Assembly: GCA_025928535.1 (NCBI GenBank)
Contig: JAICJJ010000027.1
Coordinates: 1-12,137, forward strand
From: Thermomicrobiales bacterium
Lineage (GTDB): Bacteria > Chloroflexota > Chloroflexia > Thermomicrobiales > UBA6265
Length of the DNA stretch: 12,137 nucleotides
Direction: 5' to 3'
Shown: positions 1 to 9,185 of the stretch, piece after piece
How positions within the stretch are numbered: the stretch's first letter is position 1
How the letters are laid out: each line of letters opens with the position of its first letter
Made by a program: the position numbers and the translations under genes
The notes under the pieces: model-generated
Told to the model about the DNA's origin: nothing
Seen by the model: only the letters and a program-made list of their open reading frames with translations
Databases searched by the model: none

Positions 1-68
1 AATGACCGTCCCCGCCGGAAGCCGCCTGATGGCGCGCAACCTCCCCCGATGGGGATCCTCCGCTGCGC

Positions 69-108
69 TCGGGAAGTCGAAGATGACCGTGTGTCCGCAT
101 CTTCCCGA
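69..108. repeat. Interrupted inverted repeat / bulged hairpin
   Basis: TCGGGAAG at 69-76 is the exact reverse complement of CTTCCCGA at 101-108, and GAAGATG at 79-85 is the exact reverse complement of CATCTTC at 98-104. The right arm can therefore pair with either left segment, or form an 11-bp stem with a 6-base bulge because GAAG is duplicated in the left arm. No T-run follows, so a classic intrinsic terminator is not supported. It could be the 3' end structure of an upstream transcript or a dispersed intergenic palindrome. Confidence 0.4.
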
Positions 109-259
109 CATCATTTCAACGGCGGCGGAAACAGCGTTCGTGGCGCGGTCGGACACTTCGCGGCGAACGGACTGATTGCTCCGTCCGGCATGACGGGAGG
201 GGAGTCGCCGCGCCTCCGCGACTTCCCGGCTCGATCATGACTCCCGCGCTGCACCTGCC

Positions 260-265
260 TATACT
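260..265 (+). promoter_or_regulatory. -10 box for leaderless transcription of the FHA operon
   Basis: TATACT at 260-265 is followed by six bases and then the GTG start codon at 272, so transcription would begin at or next to the start codon. There is no Shine-Dalgarno-like sequence before GTG, which fits a leaderless mRNA. No good -35 lies at 16-18 bp (ATGACT at 237-242 is poor). The same CTATACTC string recurs in the greA promoter. Confidence 0.6.
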
Positions 266-271
266 CGAAAC

Positions 272-1027
272 GTGAACATGCTCGATCGACTCGAATCCCG
301 CTTGGAACGGCTCGTCGAGGGAAGTGTCGGCGCGCTCTTTCGGACGACGCTGCAGCCGGCGGAGATCGGCGGCAAACTGGAGCGCGCCATGCTGGCCGGG
401 CAGGTCGCCGGGGTCGACGGCCGGATCGCGCCGAACGACTTTCGCGTCGGCATGCATCCGGACGATCTCGTCCGCTTCGCCGACTACATCGCGGCGCTGA
501 GCCGGCAACTGGAGCGCTGGCTGACCGAGGTGGGAACGGAGCGCGGCCTGACCTTCGTCGATCGGGTCGGCGTCCGCATCGAAGGCGACGTCGCGGCGCC
601 GCGGCGCGGCGTCACCGTCCGCGCCGTCATCGCCGAACGCGCCGCGGCGGAGCGGACGGGAGCGGCCGAACGACAACAGGCCGAACTGGCGCGGGTGATC
701 GAAGCGGTGTCCGGAGTTTCGCCGCTGCGATTGATCGTCGATGCCGGCGACGGCGGACCGCGGGAATTCATCCTGCGACGGCGCGCCACCACCATCGGTC
801 GCGCCGCGGACAACGACATCGTCGTGCCGCAGCCCGACGTCTCGCGCCACCACGCCCGATTCGAGTTTGTGGACGACGTATGGCGCATCGTCGATCTCGG
901 CAGCACCAACGGGACGACGGTCAACGGTCGGCGCGCGACGGAAGCGCCGATCGCGCCGGGCGACGCGCTGGTCCTCGGCGCGACCCGTGTTGTCGTGCGC
1001 GCGCTCGGCCGGACTGGGCCGGCGTGA
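272..1027 (+). CDS. DUF3662 + FHA domain protein (FhaA-like)
   Basis: A 251-residue cytoplasmic protein with two domains. Residues ~3-118 match the DUF3662/FhaA N-terminal domain (start LDRLESRLERLVEG, then a PAEIGGKLERAM stretch). Residues ~150-247 are a complete FHA domain with its phosphothreonine-binding residues visible: G176-R177, S191, H194, N213 and N218. FHA domains read phosphothreonine made by Ser/Thr kinases; in actinobacteria FhaA links kinase signalling to peptidoglycan synthesis. Here it heads a run with a second FHA protein, a VanW-family wall protein and a glycosyltransferase, so an envelope role is inferred. The GTG at 272 is preferred because it sits just after a -10 box; ATG at 278 is the alternative. 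Domain assignment is secure, the role is inferred. Confidence 0.9.
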   Translation: MNMLDRLESRLERLVEGSVGALFRTTLQPAEIGGKLERAMLAGQVAGVDGRIAPNDFRVGMHPDDLVRFADYIAALSRQLERWLTEVGTERGLTFVDRVGVRIEGDVAAPRRGVTVRAVIAERAAAERTGAAERQQAELARVIEAVSGVSPLRLIVDAGDGGPREFILRRRATTIGRAADNDIVVPQPDVSRHHARFEFVDDVWRIVDLGSTNGTTVNGRRATEAPIAPGDALVLGATRVVVRALGRTGPA

Positions 1028-1500
1028 TCGACCGCGTCGGCGATCTCGACTGGCTCGTGCTGCTGTTGCGGATCGCGTTCGTCGTCCTGCTCTATCTTTT
1101 CATCTGGCAGGTGGCGCGCATCTGCATCCGGGACGTCGTCGCGGCGGCTGGCGCGGGCGATGCCGTCGAACCCGACCGGTTGGTTGTGCTCGACGGCGGA
1201 CCGACCGGCCTGGCTCCGGGCAGTTGGTTTCCGCTCGCGCCGGGCGCGACGGTCGGTCGGAGCGGCGACAGCGCGATCTGGCTCGACGATCCGTTCGTAT
1301 CGGGCGCCCATGCCCGATTCGAGCGGGAGGGCCACTGCTGGCGCCTGCGCGATCTCGACAGCACCAATGGCGCCTGGGTCAATCGAAAACCGGTACGGGG
1401 CGTGACGAACATCCGCGCGGGAGACGTCGTACAATGCGGAGGCGTCACGATGCTGCTGACGGTCGCGGCGAGGGAGGCCGCGGGCGATCCGGCTCGCTGA
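1024..1500 (+). CDS. Membrane-anchored FHA domain protein (FhaB-like)
   Basis: About 158 residues. A hydrophobic segment at ~10-30 (WLVLLLRIAFVVLLYLFIW) should be a single membrane anchor, followed by a short linker and a C-terminal FHA domain at ~68-148. Visible FHA residues are G78-R79, S93, H96, N115 and N120. The layout resembles actinobacterial FhaB/FipA. The GTG start overlaps the stop of the preceding gene as GTGA, indicating translational coupling. The open frame extends upstream to 880, but that part is out-of-frame FhaA sequence and begins before any membrane segment, so I reject the longer start. It probably recruits phosphorylated partners to the membrane. No kinase is visible nearby. 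Confidence 0.85.
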   Translation: MIDRVGDLDWLVLLLRIAFVVLLYLFIWQVARICIRDVVAAAGAGDAVEPDRLVVLDGGPTGLAPGSWFPLAPGATVGRSGDSAIWLDDPFVSGAHARFEREGHCWRLRDLDSTNGAWVNRKPVRGVTNIRAGDVVQCGGVTMLLTVAAREAAGDPAR

Positions 1501-1516
1501 CCCGGAGGGAAGGTCT

Positions 1517-3532
1517 TTGCGACGTCAGGCGTCATTCCCCGCCCGGTTTCGGATTCCGCCGTTCGGGCTCGATTTCGAGCGCCCGCGGTCGGACGCACCA
1601 TCGACGCCTCGCCCGGCCCGACTCGCGGTGCGGCCCTGGTCGCCGCCAGCGATTCCCTGGGCGCGGCTCGCCTATCGTTCCGTGGTCGGGGTCGGCGTCG
1701 GGCTGTTCCTGCTGACGGTCGGTTTGCTGATCGTCCGCGTCATGCACGCCGATCGCGTCTACCCCGCCGTCTATGTCGCCGACATGGCGGTCGGCGGCGA
1801 AACGTACGACGACGCGGCCGCCGCGGTGCAACAACGCGCCTCGGCCCTGGCGGCGAGCGAGGTGACGTTCACGCACAACGGCAAGACCTGGCGCGCCCCG
1901 CTGGCCCAACTCGGGCTGGCGGTCGACGCGGCCGGCAGCGTCGAGCGCGCCTTTGCGGTCGGCCGCGAGCCCGATGCGCTCGGCCGGCTGCAAGCGACGT
2001 TCGGTCTGGCCCGGCAAGATCAGCGCATTCCGCTGACGATGCAATTCGACGAAAAGCGGCTGAACGCCTGGTTCGATCAGATCGATGGCGAACTCGGCCT
2101 GCCGCCGCACGACGCCGCGCTGAAGATCGCGGGCGCATCGGTCTCGATCGTGCCGGAACAGGATGGGACGGTCGTCGATCGGCCGGCGGCGACGGAAGAA
2201 ATCGTCGGCGCGCTGCACGGGTTGCAGCCGTTTTCCGGCGCCTTGCCGACGACCGCCAGAACGGCGCGGGTGCGCGCGGCCGATCTCGCGCCGGCGCAGG
2301 CGAGCCTGGCGCAGGCGCTGGCGAATCCGGTGCAGGTCACGTTCCGCGCCGGTCTCTGGACCTTGCCGCCGGCCGAACTCGGCAAATTCGTCCGCCAGTC
2401 GGTCGATCCGACGCGGACCGGGGCGGCGGCGTTTTCGCTGTCGCTCGACCGGGCGGCGCTCGCGAACTATCTCGATCAATTGCTGGCGCCGGGGATCGAT
2501 CGCGATCCGAAAAATGCGCAGGTCGGCTGGAACGGCCACCTCGTTTCGGTCGTCGAGAGCCAGGACGGCGTCCAGTTGCAAGCCGACAAATTGGCGGCGC
2601 TGGTCGAGCAGAGCTTCTTTGGCCAGCACGGGCCGGTCGAAGCGCCGGCGATCATCACCCAGCCGACGATCGACAGCAACAACCTCGACAAACTTGGCAT
2701 CACCACGTTGCTCGGCAGCGGTTCGTCGAACTATTCCGGGTCCATCGACGGGCGGGCGACGAACATCCAGGTGGCGGCGAATCTCCTCAACGGCACGCTC
2801 GTGCCGCCGCACGGCACGTTTTCGTTCAACAATTCGATCGGCGTTATCAACGAGGAAAAAGGATTCGTCACCGCTCAGGTGATTTCGGGCGAAAGCATCG
2901 GCAAGGATGTCGGCGGCGGCGTCTGCCAGGTGTCGACGACCGTCTTCCGCGCCGCCTATCTGGCCGGGCTGCCGATCACCGAATGGTGGCCGCATCGGTT
3001 CCGGATTCCGTTCTACGAACTGGATGGCTGGGAGCCGGGGCTCGACGCGTCGATCTTGCAGCCGACGGAAGATCCCTCGACGTGGGCCGATTTCAAATTC
3101 GAGAATCCGTCCGACAAATGGATGCTGGTCGAATCGTGGGCGGATGGCGTGCACGTCATCGTCAACATCTATGGCGCCGATCTCGGCTACAAGGTGGAAA
3201 GCGACGGACCGAAATACGGGGCCAAGTTCCAGATGCTGCCGGATGAAGAAGTCGTCGATTCGAGCCTCGACCCCGGCACGATCAATCAGACGATGACGGC
3301 CGGGATCGGTCAGGAAGTCACCTGGTATCGGCGCGTCTTCGACCGGGACGGCAATCTTCTCTGGGAGCGCCAGTTCTACGTCAAGTACTTTCCGAAAGGG
3401 AATGTCTGGGCCGTCAGTCCCGATATGAAAGGCGATTCGCCGGCCAACCCGGATCGGACGCTGCCGCCGCTGCCGCAAGACCCGCCGACGGACAACGGGT
3501 CGAACTCGACGGACAGCGGGCCAACCGCATGA
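1517..3532 (+). CDS. VanW family protein with PG-binding domains
   Basis: A 671-residue envelope protein. A basic and proline-rich N-terminal tail (~1-50) precedes a transmembrane segment at ~52-75, so most of the protein is extracytoplasmic. Residues ~85-380 resemble two PG_binding_4-type modules (YVADMAVGG start, repeated ligand-binding-like segments). Residues ~395-515 are the VanW domain with its hallmark GGGVCQVST motif around C470. The tail (~540-650) has a G5-like beta-rich segment (LDPGTINQ, then a Gly-rich strand pattern), then a low-complexity Pro/Asp/Ser end. VanW proteins are common in Gram-positive and Chloroflexota walls, but their chemistry is not settled. TTG at 1517 is chosen because GGAGGGAAGG at 1504-1513 is well placed and the gene starts 16 bp after the FHA gene. 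The stop overlaps the next start as ATGA. Confidence 0.88.
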   Translation: MRRQASFPARFRIPPFGLDFERPRSDAPSTPRPARLAVRPWSPPAIPWARLAYRSVVGVGVGLFLLTVGLLIVRVMHADRVYPAVYVADMAVGGETYDDAAAAVQQRASALAASEVTFTHNGKTWRAPLAQLGLAVDAAGSVERAFAVGREPDALGRLQATFGLARQDQRIPLTMQFDEKRLNAWFDQIDGELGLPPHDAALKIAGASVSIVPEQDGTVVDRPAATEEIVGALHGLQPFSGALPTTARTARVRAADLAPAQASLAQALANPVQVTFRAGLWTLPPAELGKFVRQSVDPTRTGAAAFSLSLDRAALANYLDQLLAPGIDRDPKNAQVGWNGHLVSVVESQDGVQLQADKLAALVEQSFFGQHGPVEAPAIITQPTIDSNNLDKLGITTLLGSGSSNYSGSIDGRATNIQVAANLLNGTLVPPHGTFSFNNSIGVINEEKGFVTAQVISGESIGKDVGGGVCQVSTTVFRAAYLAGLPITEWWPHRFRIPFYELDGWEPGLDASILQPTEDPSTWADFKFENPSDKWMLVESWADGVHVIVNIYGADLGYKVESDGPKYGAKFQMLPDEEVVDSSLDPGTINQTMTAGIGQEVTWYRRVFDRDGNLLWERQFYVKYFPKGNVWAVSPDMKGDSPANPDRTLPPLPQDPPTDNGSNSTDSGPTA

Positions 3533-4383
3533 CGTTCGGCCCGTTCGGGCGCGGCCACGAGATTCCGGGCAGTCTTTCGCTCGTCTTGCCGGCGCACAAC
3601 GAAGCGGCCAATCTCGGTCCCGTCGTGGAGCGGGCGCGGGAGGTGTTGCCGCGCCACGCCGCCGATTTCGAAATCATCATCGTCGATGACGGCAGCCGTG
3701 ACGCCACGCCGCAGATCGCGGAAGCGCTGGCGGAGGCGGACACGCGGGTCCGCGTGGTCCGCCATCCACGCAACCGCGGCTACGGCGCGGCGCTCATCTC
3801 CGGGTTTCGGGCTTCACGTGGCGACTACGTGATGTTCATGGACAGCGATCGGCAATTCGATATCGCCGACGTGCAACTGCTGGCGCCATTCGTCGCCGAT
3901 TTCGACATCGTCGCCGGCTTCCGGAAAGAGCGGAACGATCCGCTGGTGCGGCGGATCAACGCCGAGATTTTCAACGTCGTCGTCCGGATGCTGTTCGGGG
4001 TGCATTTGCGCGACATCGACTGCGCGTTCAAGGTGTTTCGCGGCGATTTGCTGCGGTCGATCGAACTGACCGCGCCGGGCGCGCTGATCAACACGGAGAT
4101 TCAGGCCAAGGCGCGGCGGCAAGGGGCGACGGTGCAGCAGGTCGGCGTCCGCCACTTTCCGCGGATCGCGGGCGAAGCGACCGGCGGCAGTCTGCGCGTC
4201 ATCCTGCGGGCGATGTGGGAAACGATCCTCCTCTGGTGGCGGATGCGTTCCTATGAGCCGCCGCCTGGCGCGCCGAACCGGCACGGTCCCTACATGTTGG
4301 GCGACGTTGCGGTGTTGGCGGGCGTCTCGGCCGCGGTCGCTGCCGTCGCGGCCGCCGCGCGGCGGATCGCCGGTCGCCGCTGA
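3529..4383 (+). CDS. Family 2 glycosyltransferase, DPM1-like
   Basis: A 284-residue GT-A fold transferase. Visible motifs are LVLPAHNEAANL (~18-29), VDDGSRD (52-58), the GYGAAL nucleotide-site segment (84-89) and the metal-binding DSD at 105-107 with a QFD acceptor-side motif just after. Residues ~258-276 form a weak Ala/Val-rich hydrophobic segment that may tether the protein to the membrane. This type usually transfers a sugar from a nucleotide sugar to polyprenyl phosphate or a related lipid; the exact donor and acceptor cannot be read from sequence. ATG at 3529 overlaps the VanW stop (ATGA). It ends the envelope run, so its product may feed wall or glycolipid assembly, which is inference. 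A 5-bp hairpin lies on the stop (4382-4394) without a T-run. Confidence 0.87.
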   Translation: MTFGPFGRGHEIPGSLSLVLPAHNEAANLGPVVERAREVLPRHAADFEIIIVDDGSRDATPQIAEALAEADTRVRVVRHPRNRGYGAALISGFRASRGDYVMFMDSDRQFDIADVQLLAPFVADFDIVAGFRKERNDPLVRRINAEIFNVVVRMLFGVHLRDIDCAFKVFRGDLLRSIELTAPGALINTEIQAKARRQGATVQQVGVRHFPRIAGEATGGSLRVILRAMWETILLWWRMRSYEPPPGAPNRHGPYMLGDVAVLAGVSAAVAAVAAAARRIAGRR

Positions 4384-4423
4384 AGGGCGCCTTCGGCCGT
4401 CCGGATCGCCACGGAAGCGTCGA

Positions 4424-4452
4424 TTGCGCCGGGCGCGCGGCCATCATATCAT
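4424..4452 (+). promoter_or_regulatory. Promoter of the metal repressor/ATPase pair
   Basis: TTGCGC at 4424-4429 and TATCAT at 4447-4452 are separated by 17 bp. Transcription would start near 4459, inside the palindromic operator at 4444-4475, giving a short leader with its own ribosome site before the 4487 start. Confidence 0.5.
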
Positions 4453-4475
4453 CGCATCAGCAGATGTTGATATGA
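4444..4475 (+). promoter_or_regulatory. Palindromic ArsR-family operator
   Basis: TCATATCA at 4444-4451 and TGATATGA at 4468-4475 form a perfect 8-bp inverted repeat with a 16-bp spacer. Inside, CATC (4456-4458 region) and GATG (4463-4466 region) add a smaller dyad. It is AT-rich in a GC-rich window, covers the -10 box and start of transcription, and lies just before the repressor gene. This is what an autorepressed ArsR/SmtB operator should look like. Confidence 0.6.
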
Positions 4476-4486
4476 AAGGCACGCCG

Positions 4487-4824
4487 ATGGTCGTCGAAAC
4501 CGCTCCGCCGACGCTCGATCTTCGGGCCAGGCTCTTTCGCGGCCTCGCCGATCCGTCGCGCATGGCGATCCTCGACACGTTGCGCGAAGCCCCCCACAGC
4601 GTCGGCGAAATCGCGGCCGCGACCGGGCTGAGCCAGCCGAACACGTCGAACCACCTCGCCTGCCTCCTCGATTGCGGACTGGTCACGCGCGAGCAGCGGG
4701 GCAAGTACGCGGTCTACGCCCTGGCGGACCCGCTGGTCGATCGCTTGCTCGATCTTGCCGAAGCATTGCTGAGCGGTCCGGCGCGCGGCGTCGCGACGTG
4801 CCGGCGATTCGGAGGTTTCGACCG

Positions 4825-4828
<4 letters not shown>
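4487..4828 (+). CDS. ArsR/SmtB metal repressor, CmtR-type
   Basis: A 113-residue winged-helix repressor. The core reads LADPSRMAILDTL, then GEIAAATGLSQPNTSNHLACLLDCGLV as recognition helix, then a wing ending in YAVYALAD. Within the recognition helix two cysteines, C59 and C63, are spaced as in mycobacterial CmtR (C57 and C61), and a third lies near the C-terminus at C105 (CmtR C102). In CmtR these three bind Cd(II) or Pb(II). This suggests a soft divalent metal inducer; the metal is inferred from residue match only. ATG at 4487 is chosen because GAAAGG at 4474-4479 lies 7 bases before it; ATG at 4472 is in frame but sits inside the operator with no ribosome site and would give 118 residues. 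The stop overlaps the ATPase start (ATGA), so sensor and pump are coupled. Confidence 0.88.
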
Positions 4829-6942
<2,114 letters not shown>

Positions 6943-6944
6943 AT

Positions 6945-7265
6945 TCAGTCGGGAAGCAGCGGCGCCAACCGCGCGACCGCGTCGTCGGCGGACAGGCCGG
7001 CGATGGCGACGCGCTTGCGCCGACCGCGCTCGCCGCCGATCAGCCGGACCCGGCTCGTCGGCACGTCGAACACGTCGGCCAGAAAGCGCAGGACCGCGGC
7101 GTTGGCCGCGCCCTCCACCGGCGGCGCGGCGACGCGCAGGCGCAAACCCTCCTCGGCGACGCCGGCGACCGCGGTCTTGCCGGCGCGCGGGGAGACGATC
7201 AAGGCGAGGACGCAGCCGTCGGGCGTTGCCAAGACGAGGGAGCGAAGCGCCTCGGCCGGCGTCAC
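6945..7265 (-). CDS. DUF167 / UPF0235 (YggU-like) protein
   Basis: A 106-residue small protein of the DUF167 family, usual length ~95-110. The family pattern is clear: VSPRAGKTAVAGV near the N-terminal third, then LRLRVAAPPVEGAANAAV, then VRLIGGERGRRKRVAIAG. The biochemical role of the family is unknown. The GTG start at 7265-7263 overlaps the stop of the upstream DUF512 gene (GTGA), so the two are translated together. Its own stop at 6945-6947 lies 2 bases from the convergent ATPase stop. No terminator separates these ends. Confidence 0.85.
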   Translation of the reverse strand: MTPAEALRSLVLATPDGCVLALIVSPRAGKTAVAGVAEEGLRLRVAAPPVEGAANAAVLRFLADVFDVPTSRVRLIGGERGRRKRVAIAGLSADDAVARLAPLLPD

Positions 7266-8692
7266 GCGGCGCGGCGAGCGCGGGCGCGGTTGCGCAGATC
7301 GCGGGCGACGGCGCTCAGATCGGGTGTGGGAATCACTGAACGGCCAAGCAGCGCCGCGACCTCGTCGACGCTCCGGTCGTCGAGCATCGTGCCGGTGCGC
7401 TGGGAGATCATCCGGTCGGCGATGTAGAGCGGTCCGTGCGCCGGTCGTCGCTCGAACGCCGCCAGCAAGTCGCGCCCGCTGAGGAGCCCGGAGACGTTGA
7501 TTTCGGAGCCGAGATAGACGTTTTCGATCGGCACGACGTCGAGCGCTGCGCCCGTCCGGCGGTTGAAGCGATCGACCGCGTCGCGCATCGTCGGGCCGAT
7601 CAATTCGCCGCAGGCGATCGTGCCGGCCGCGCCGTCCAGCCCGCCGGGTCGGCAGCGGACGAGATAGCGGTCGAGATCGTCGAGAAAATGGCGGGTGATG
7701 CCGATGCCGTCTTCGATCTGGGGAAAGCCATCGTAATGCGCCGTGTCGGGCACGGGTTGGCCGCACATCAGATAGAACTCGTCGCCCAGGTGAAAAAAGG
7801 TCTGGCCTCGTTCGCGCTGAAATCGCGCCTGCCACGCTTCGGCCTGGGCGATGACGGCGCGCGCTTCGCCCGGCTCGTAGCGGCGGACGTTGATCTGCTT
7901 GCCGGGCAACGTCCGCATGCAGGTGCGGGAGAGGCGGATCTGTTTGCTTTGCCGCTCCTGTCCGTGGCGGGAAAGTCCGACCGGGACGCCGGCGATCGAG
8001 CGGAGGCGCCGGAACGTCGCGAGGTCTTCGAGGCTGCGGTCCATGGCGACGCCGTCGTTGACGCCGGGAACGAGCACGAGTTGGGCGTGGAAGTCGATGC
8101 CGGCGCGATCGAGCCGCCGCAGGTCGTCCATGATCTTGCCGGCGTTCGGATTGCCGACGAGGGCGACCCGCAATTCCGGATCGGTGCTGTGGACCGAGAC
8201 GTGGAGCGGGCTGATGTGCTGGGCTTCGATCCGCCGCCAGTCTTCTTCCGACAGATTCGTCAGGGTGACGAAACTGCCGTAGAGCATCGAATAGCGGAAA
8301 TCGTCGTCCATCACGTAGAGGGAGCGGCGCATCCCTTTCGGAATTTGCTTGATGAAACAGAACGGGCAAGCGTTTTCGCAGAGGCGCACGCCGTCGAATG
8401 TCGGATCGGCGAAGGTGATGCCCCAGAATTCGTCGCCGGCCAGTTCGAGTTGATAGCGGAGGATGACCGTCTGCCGCTCGACATCGACCGTGACCCGCTC
8501 GGATTGGGCGAAAAACTGGAAATCGAGCGCGTCGACCAACGGCAGGCCATTGACGCCGATGATCCGGTCGCCCGGTTCGATGCCGAGTTCCATCGCAAGG
8601 GAGCCGGGGGCGACGGCGTCGACCAGGCCGGGCTCGGCCGGGGCGAGATCGACGCGGCGATGGGACAGCGGGCTGACGGCGACGGGGCTCAT
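7262..8692 (-). CDS. DUF512 radical-SAM-like protein with PDZ domain
   Basis: A 476-residue protein. The N-terminus (~14-75) is a PDZ-like fold (VDAVAPGSLAMELGIEPGD, then IIGVNG). Next comes the cysteine cluster C105-x3-C109-x2-C112 (CENACPFCF), which matches the radical-SAM-like Fe-S site of the DUF512/TIGR03279 family. It is followed by the family-typical IKQIPKGMRRSLYVMDDDF and YGSFVTLTNL stretches and HVSVHSTDPELR, and the DUF512 C-terminal part (LGDEFYL, GFPQIEDGIG). The family is conserved in cyanobacteria, Firmicutes and Chloroflexota and is often called a putative Fe-S oxidoreductase; its substrate is unknown. ATG at 8692 is used because the upstream extension is Arg/Ala-rich non-domain sequence. 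A Cys/Lys/Arg-rich segment around residues 255-285 looks longer than the short link I remember for the family. Confidence 0.88.
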   Translation of the reverse strand: MSPVAVSPLSHRRVDLAPAEPGLVDAVAPGSLAMELGIEPGDRIIGVNGLPLVDALDFQFFAQSERVTVDVERQTVILRYQLELAGDEFWGITFADPTFDGVRLCENACPFCFIKQIPKGMRRSLYVMDDDFRYSMLYGSFVTLTNLSEEDWRRIEAQHISPLHVSVHSTDPELRVALVGNPNAGKIMDDLRRLDRAGIDFHAQLVLVPGVNDGVAMDRSLEDLATFRRLRSIAGVPVGLSRHGQERQSKQIRLSRTCMRTLPGKQINVRRYEPGEARAVIAQAEAWQARFQRERGQTFFHLGDEFYLMCGQPVPDTAHYDGFPQIEDGIGITRHFLDDLDRYLVRCRPGGLDGAAGTIACGELIGPTMRDAVDRFNRRTGAALDVVPIENVYLGSEINVSGLLSGRDLLAAFERRPAHGPLYIADRMISQRTGTMLDDRSVDEVAALLGRSVIPTPDLSAVARDLRNRARARRAA

Positions 8693-8770
8693 CGGAACGA
8701 CCTGACGATGGCGATGCGGACGGCGCGAATCGCCGCCGGCGCAAGCGCGTCCGGCGGCGGACAAGAACAA

Positions 8771-8779
8771 AGTTTAGCA
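8771..8779 (-). promoter_or_regulatory. Extended -10 for the DUF512-DUF167 operon
   Basis: Read on the minus strand, TGCTAAACT at 8779-8771 is a TGn extended -10 with TAAACT. It would start transcription near 8764, leaving about 70 bases before the DUF512 start. No recognisable -35 was found, as can occur with extended -10 promoters. It lies in the 145-bp divergent gap to the antitoxin gene, where I see no clear plus-strand promoter. Confidence 0.35.
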
Positions 8780-8837
8780 TGGGATCGCGCTGGCGGGCCG
8801 CCGCGAAACGATTGGCGCCTGAACGAAGGGACCGACG

Positions 8838-9137
8838 ATGACTGACCAACCGAAACACGCTGCCGCGAGGCGCATCCCGGATTTTGCCACCCGAGAAGAG
8901 GAAGCCGCGTGGTGGGACGCGCATGACATAACCGACTATCTGGACGAATTGGAGCCGGTGACCGTTCGCTTCGCGCAAAATCTCGGGCGCCCGGTGGTGG
9001 TTCGACTCGACGCGCGCGATCGGGCCGAGTTGAGGCGCCGCGCCGCCGCGATGGGCATCGGGGCATCGACGCTGATCCGGATCTGGGTGAAAGAGCGGTT
9101 GAACGCCGAGGCGGAAGCGGACACCCGGCGCGGTTGA
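8838..9137 (+). CDS. BrnA/CopG-type antitoxin, orphan
   Basis: A 99-residue protein. The N-terminal half (IPDFATREEEAAWWDAHDIT, ~13-32) is the acidic toxin-facing arm of CopG-type/BrnA antitoxins (usual pattern IPxFxsExEExxFWxxHD). The C-terminal half (~50-90) is a ribbon-helix-helix DNA-binding unit (VVVRLDARDRAEL, then STLIRIWVKERL). Such antitoxins neutralise a BrnT-like RNase and repress their own operon. Here no toxin gene lies on either side: upstream is the divergent DUF512 gene and downstream is greA. It may act alone as a regulator or be a remnant. GAAGGGA at 8825-8831 sits 6 bases before the ATG. A terminator follows within 10 bases of the stop, so it is a single-gene unit. Confidence 0.8.
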   Translation: MTDQPKHAAARRIPDFATREEEAAWWDAHDITDYLDELEPVTVRFAQNLGRPVVVRLDARDRAELRRRAAAMGIGASTLIRIWVKERLNAEAEADTRRG

Positions 9138-9142
9138 GGAAT

Positions 9143-9176
9143 GCGCGCCGCTTGCCCGAGAGCAAGCAGCGCGTTT
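9143..9176 (+). terminator. Intrinsic terminator after the antitoxin gene
   Basis: CGCGC (9144-9148) pairs with GCGCG (9169-9173) and GCTTGC (9150-9155) with GCAAGC (9162-9167), with one C/A mismatch between them and a 6-base loop. TTT follows directly at 9174-9176. The stem begins 6 bases after the antitoxin stop and ends 10 bases before the greA -35, so it insulates greA. Confidence 0.7.
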
Positions 9177-9185
9177 CGGTCGCCG

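Larger units (their letters stand above)
1..271. other. Upstream non-coding stretch with small hairpins
   Basis: I see no convincing gene here; the open frames crossing it have no recognisable protein features. It holds a small hairpin at 42-55 (TCCCC/GGGGA with a CGAT loop), a larger interrupted hairpin at 69-108, and at its right end the -10 box of the following gene. It may be the 3' flank of a gene lying outside the window. Confidence 0.5.

Noticed and set aside
741..1715. 324-codon plus-strand frame across both FHA genes
   Set aside because: Ser/Arg-rich; the FHA motifs are in other frames.
1532..3478. 648-codon open frame on the minus strand opposite the VanW gene
   Set aside because: Arg/Asp-rich with no domain pattern; it mirrors the high-GC third positions of the real gene.
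4382..4394. Hairpin GAAGG/CCTTC on the glycosyltransferase stop as terminator
   Set aside because: Only 5 bp with a 3-base loop and no T-run.
8693..8837. Possible BrnT toxin before the antitoxin
   Set aside because: The gap is 145 bp with no open frame showing toxin features.
7436..8845. 469-codon open frame on the plus strand opposite the DUF512 gene
   Set aside because: The minus-strand frame contains the complete DUF512 motif set; the plus frame is a shadow.
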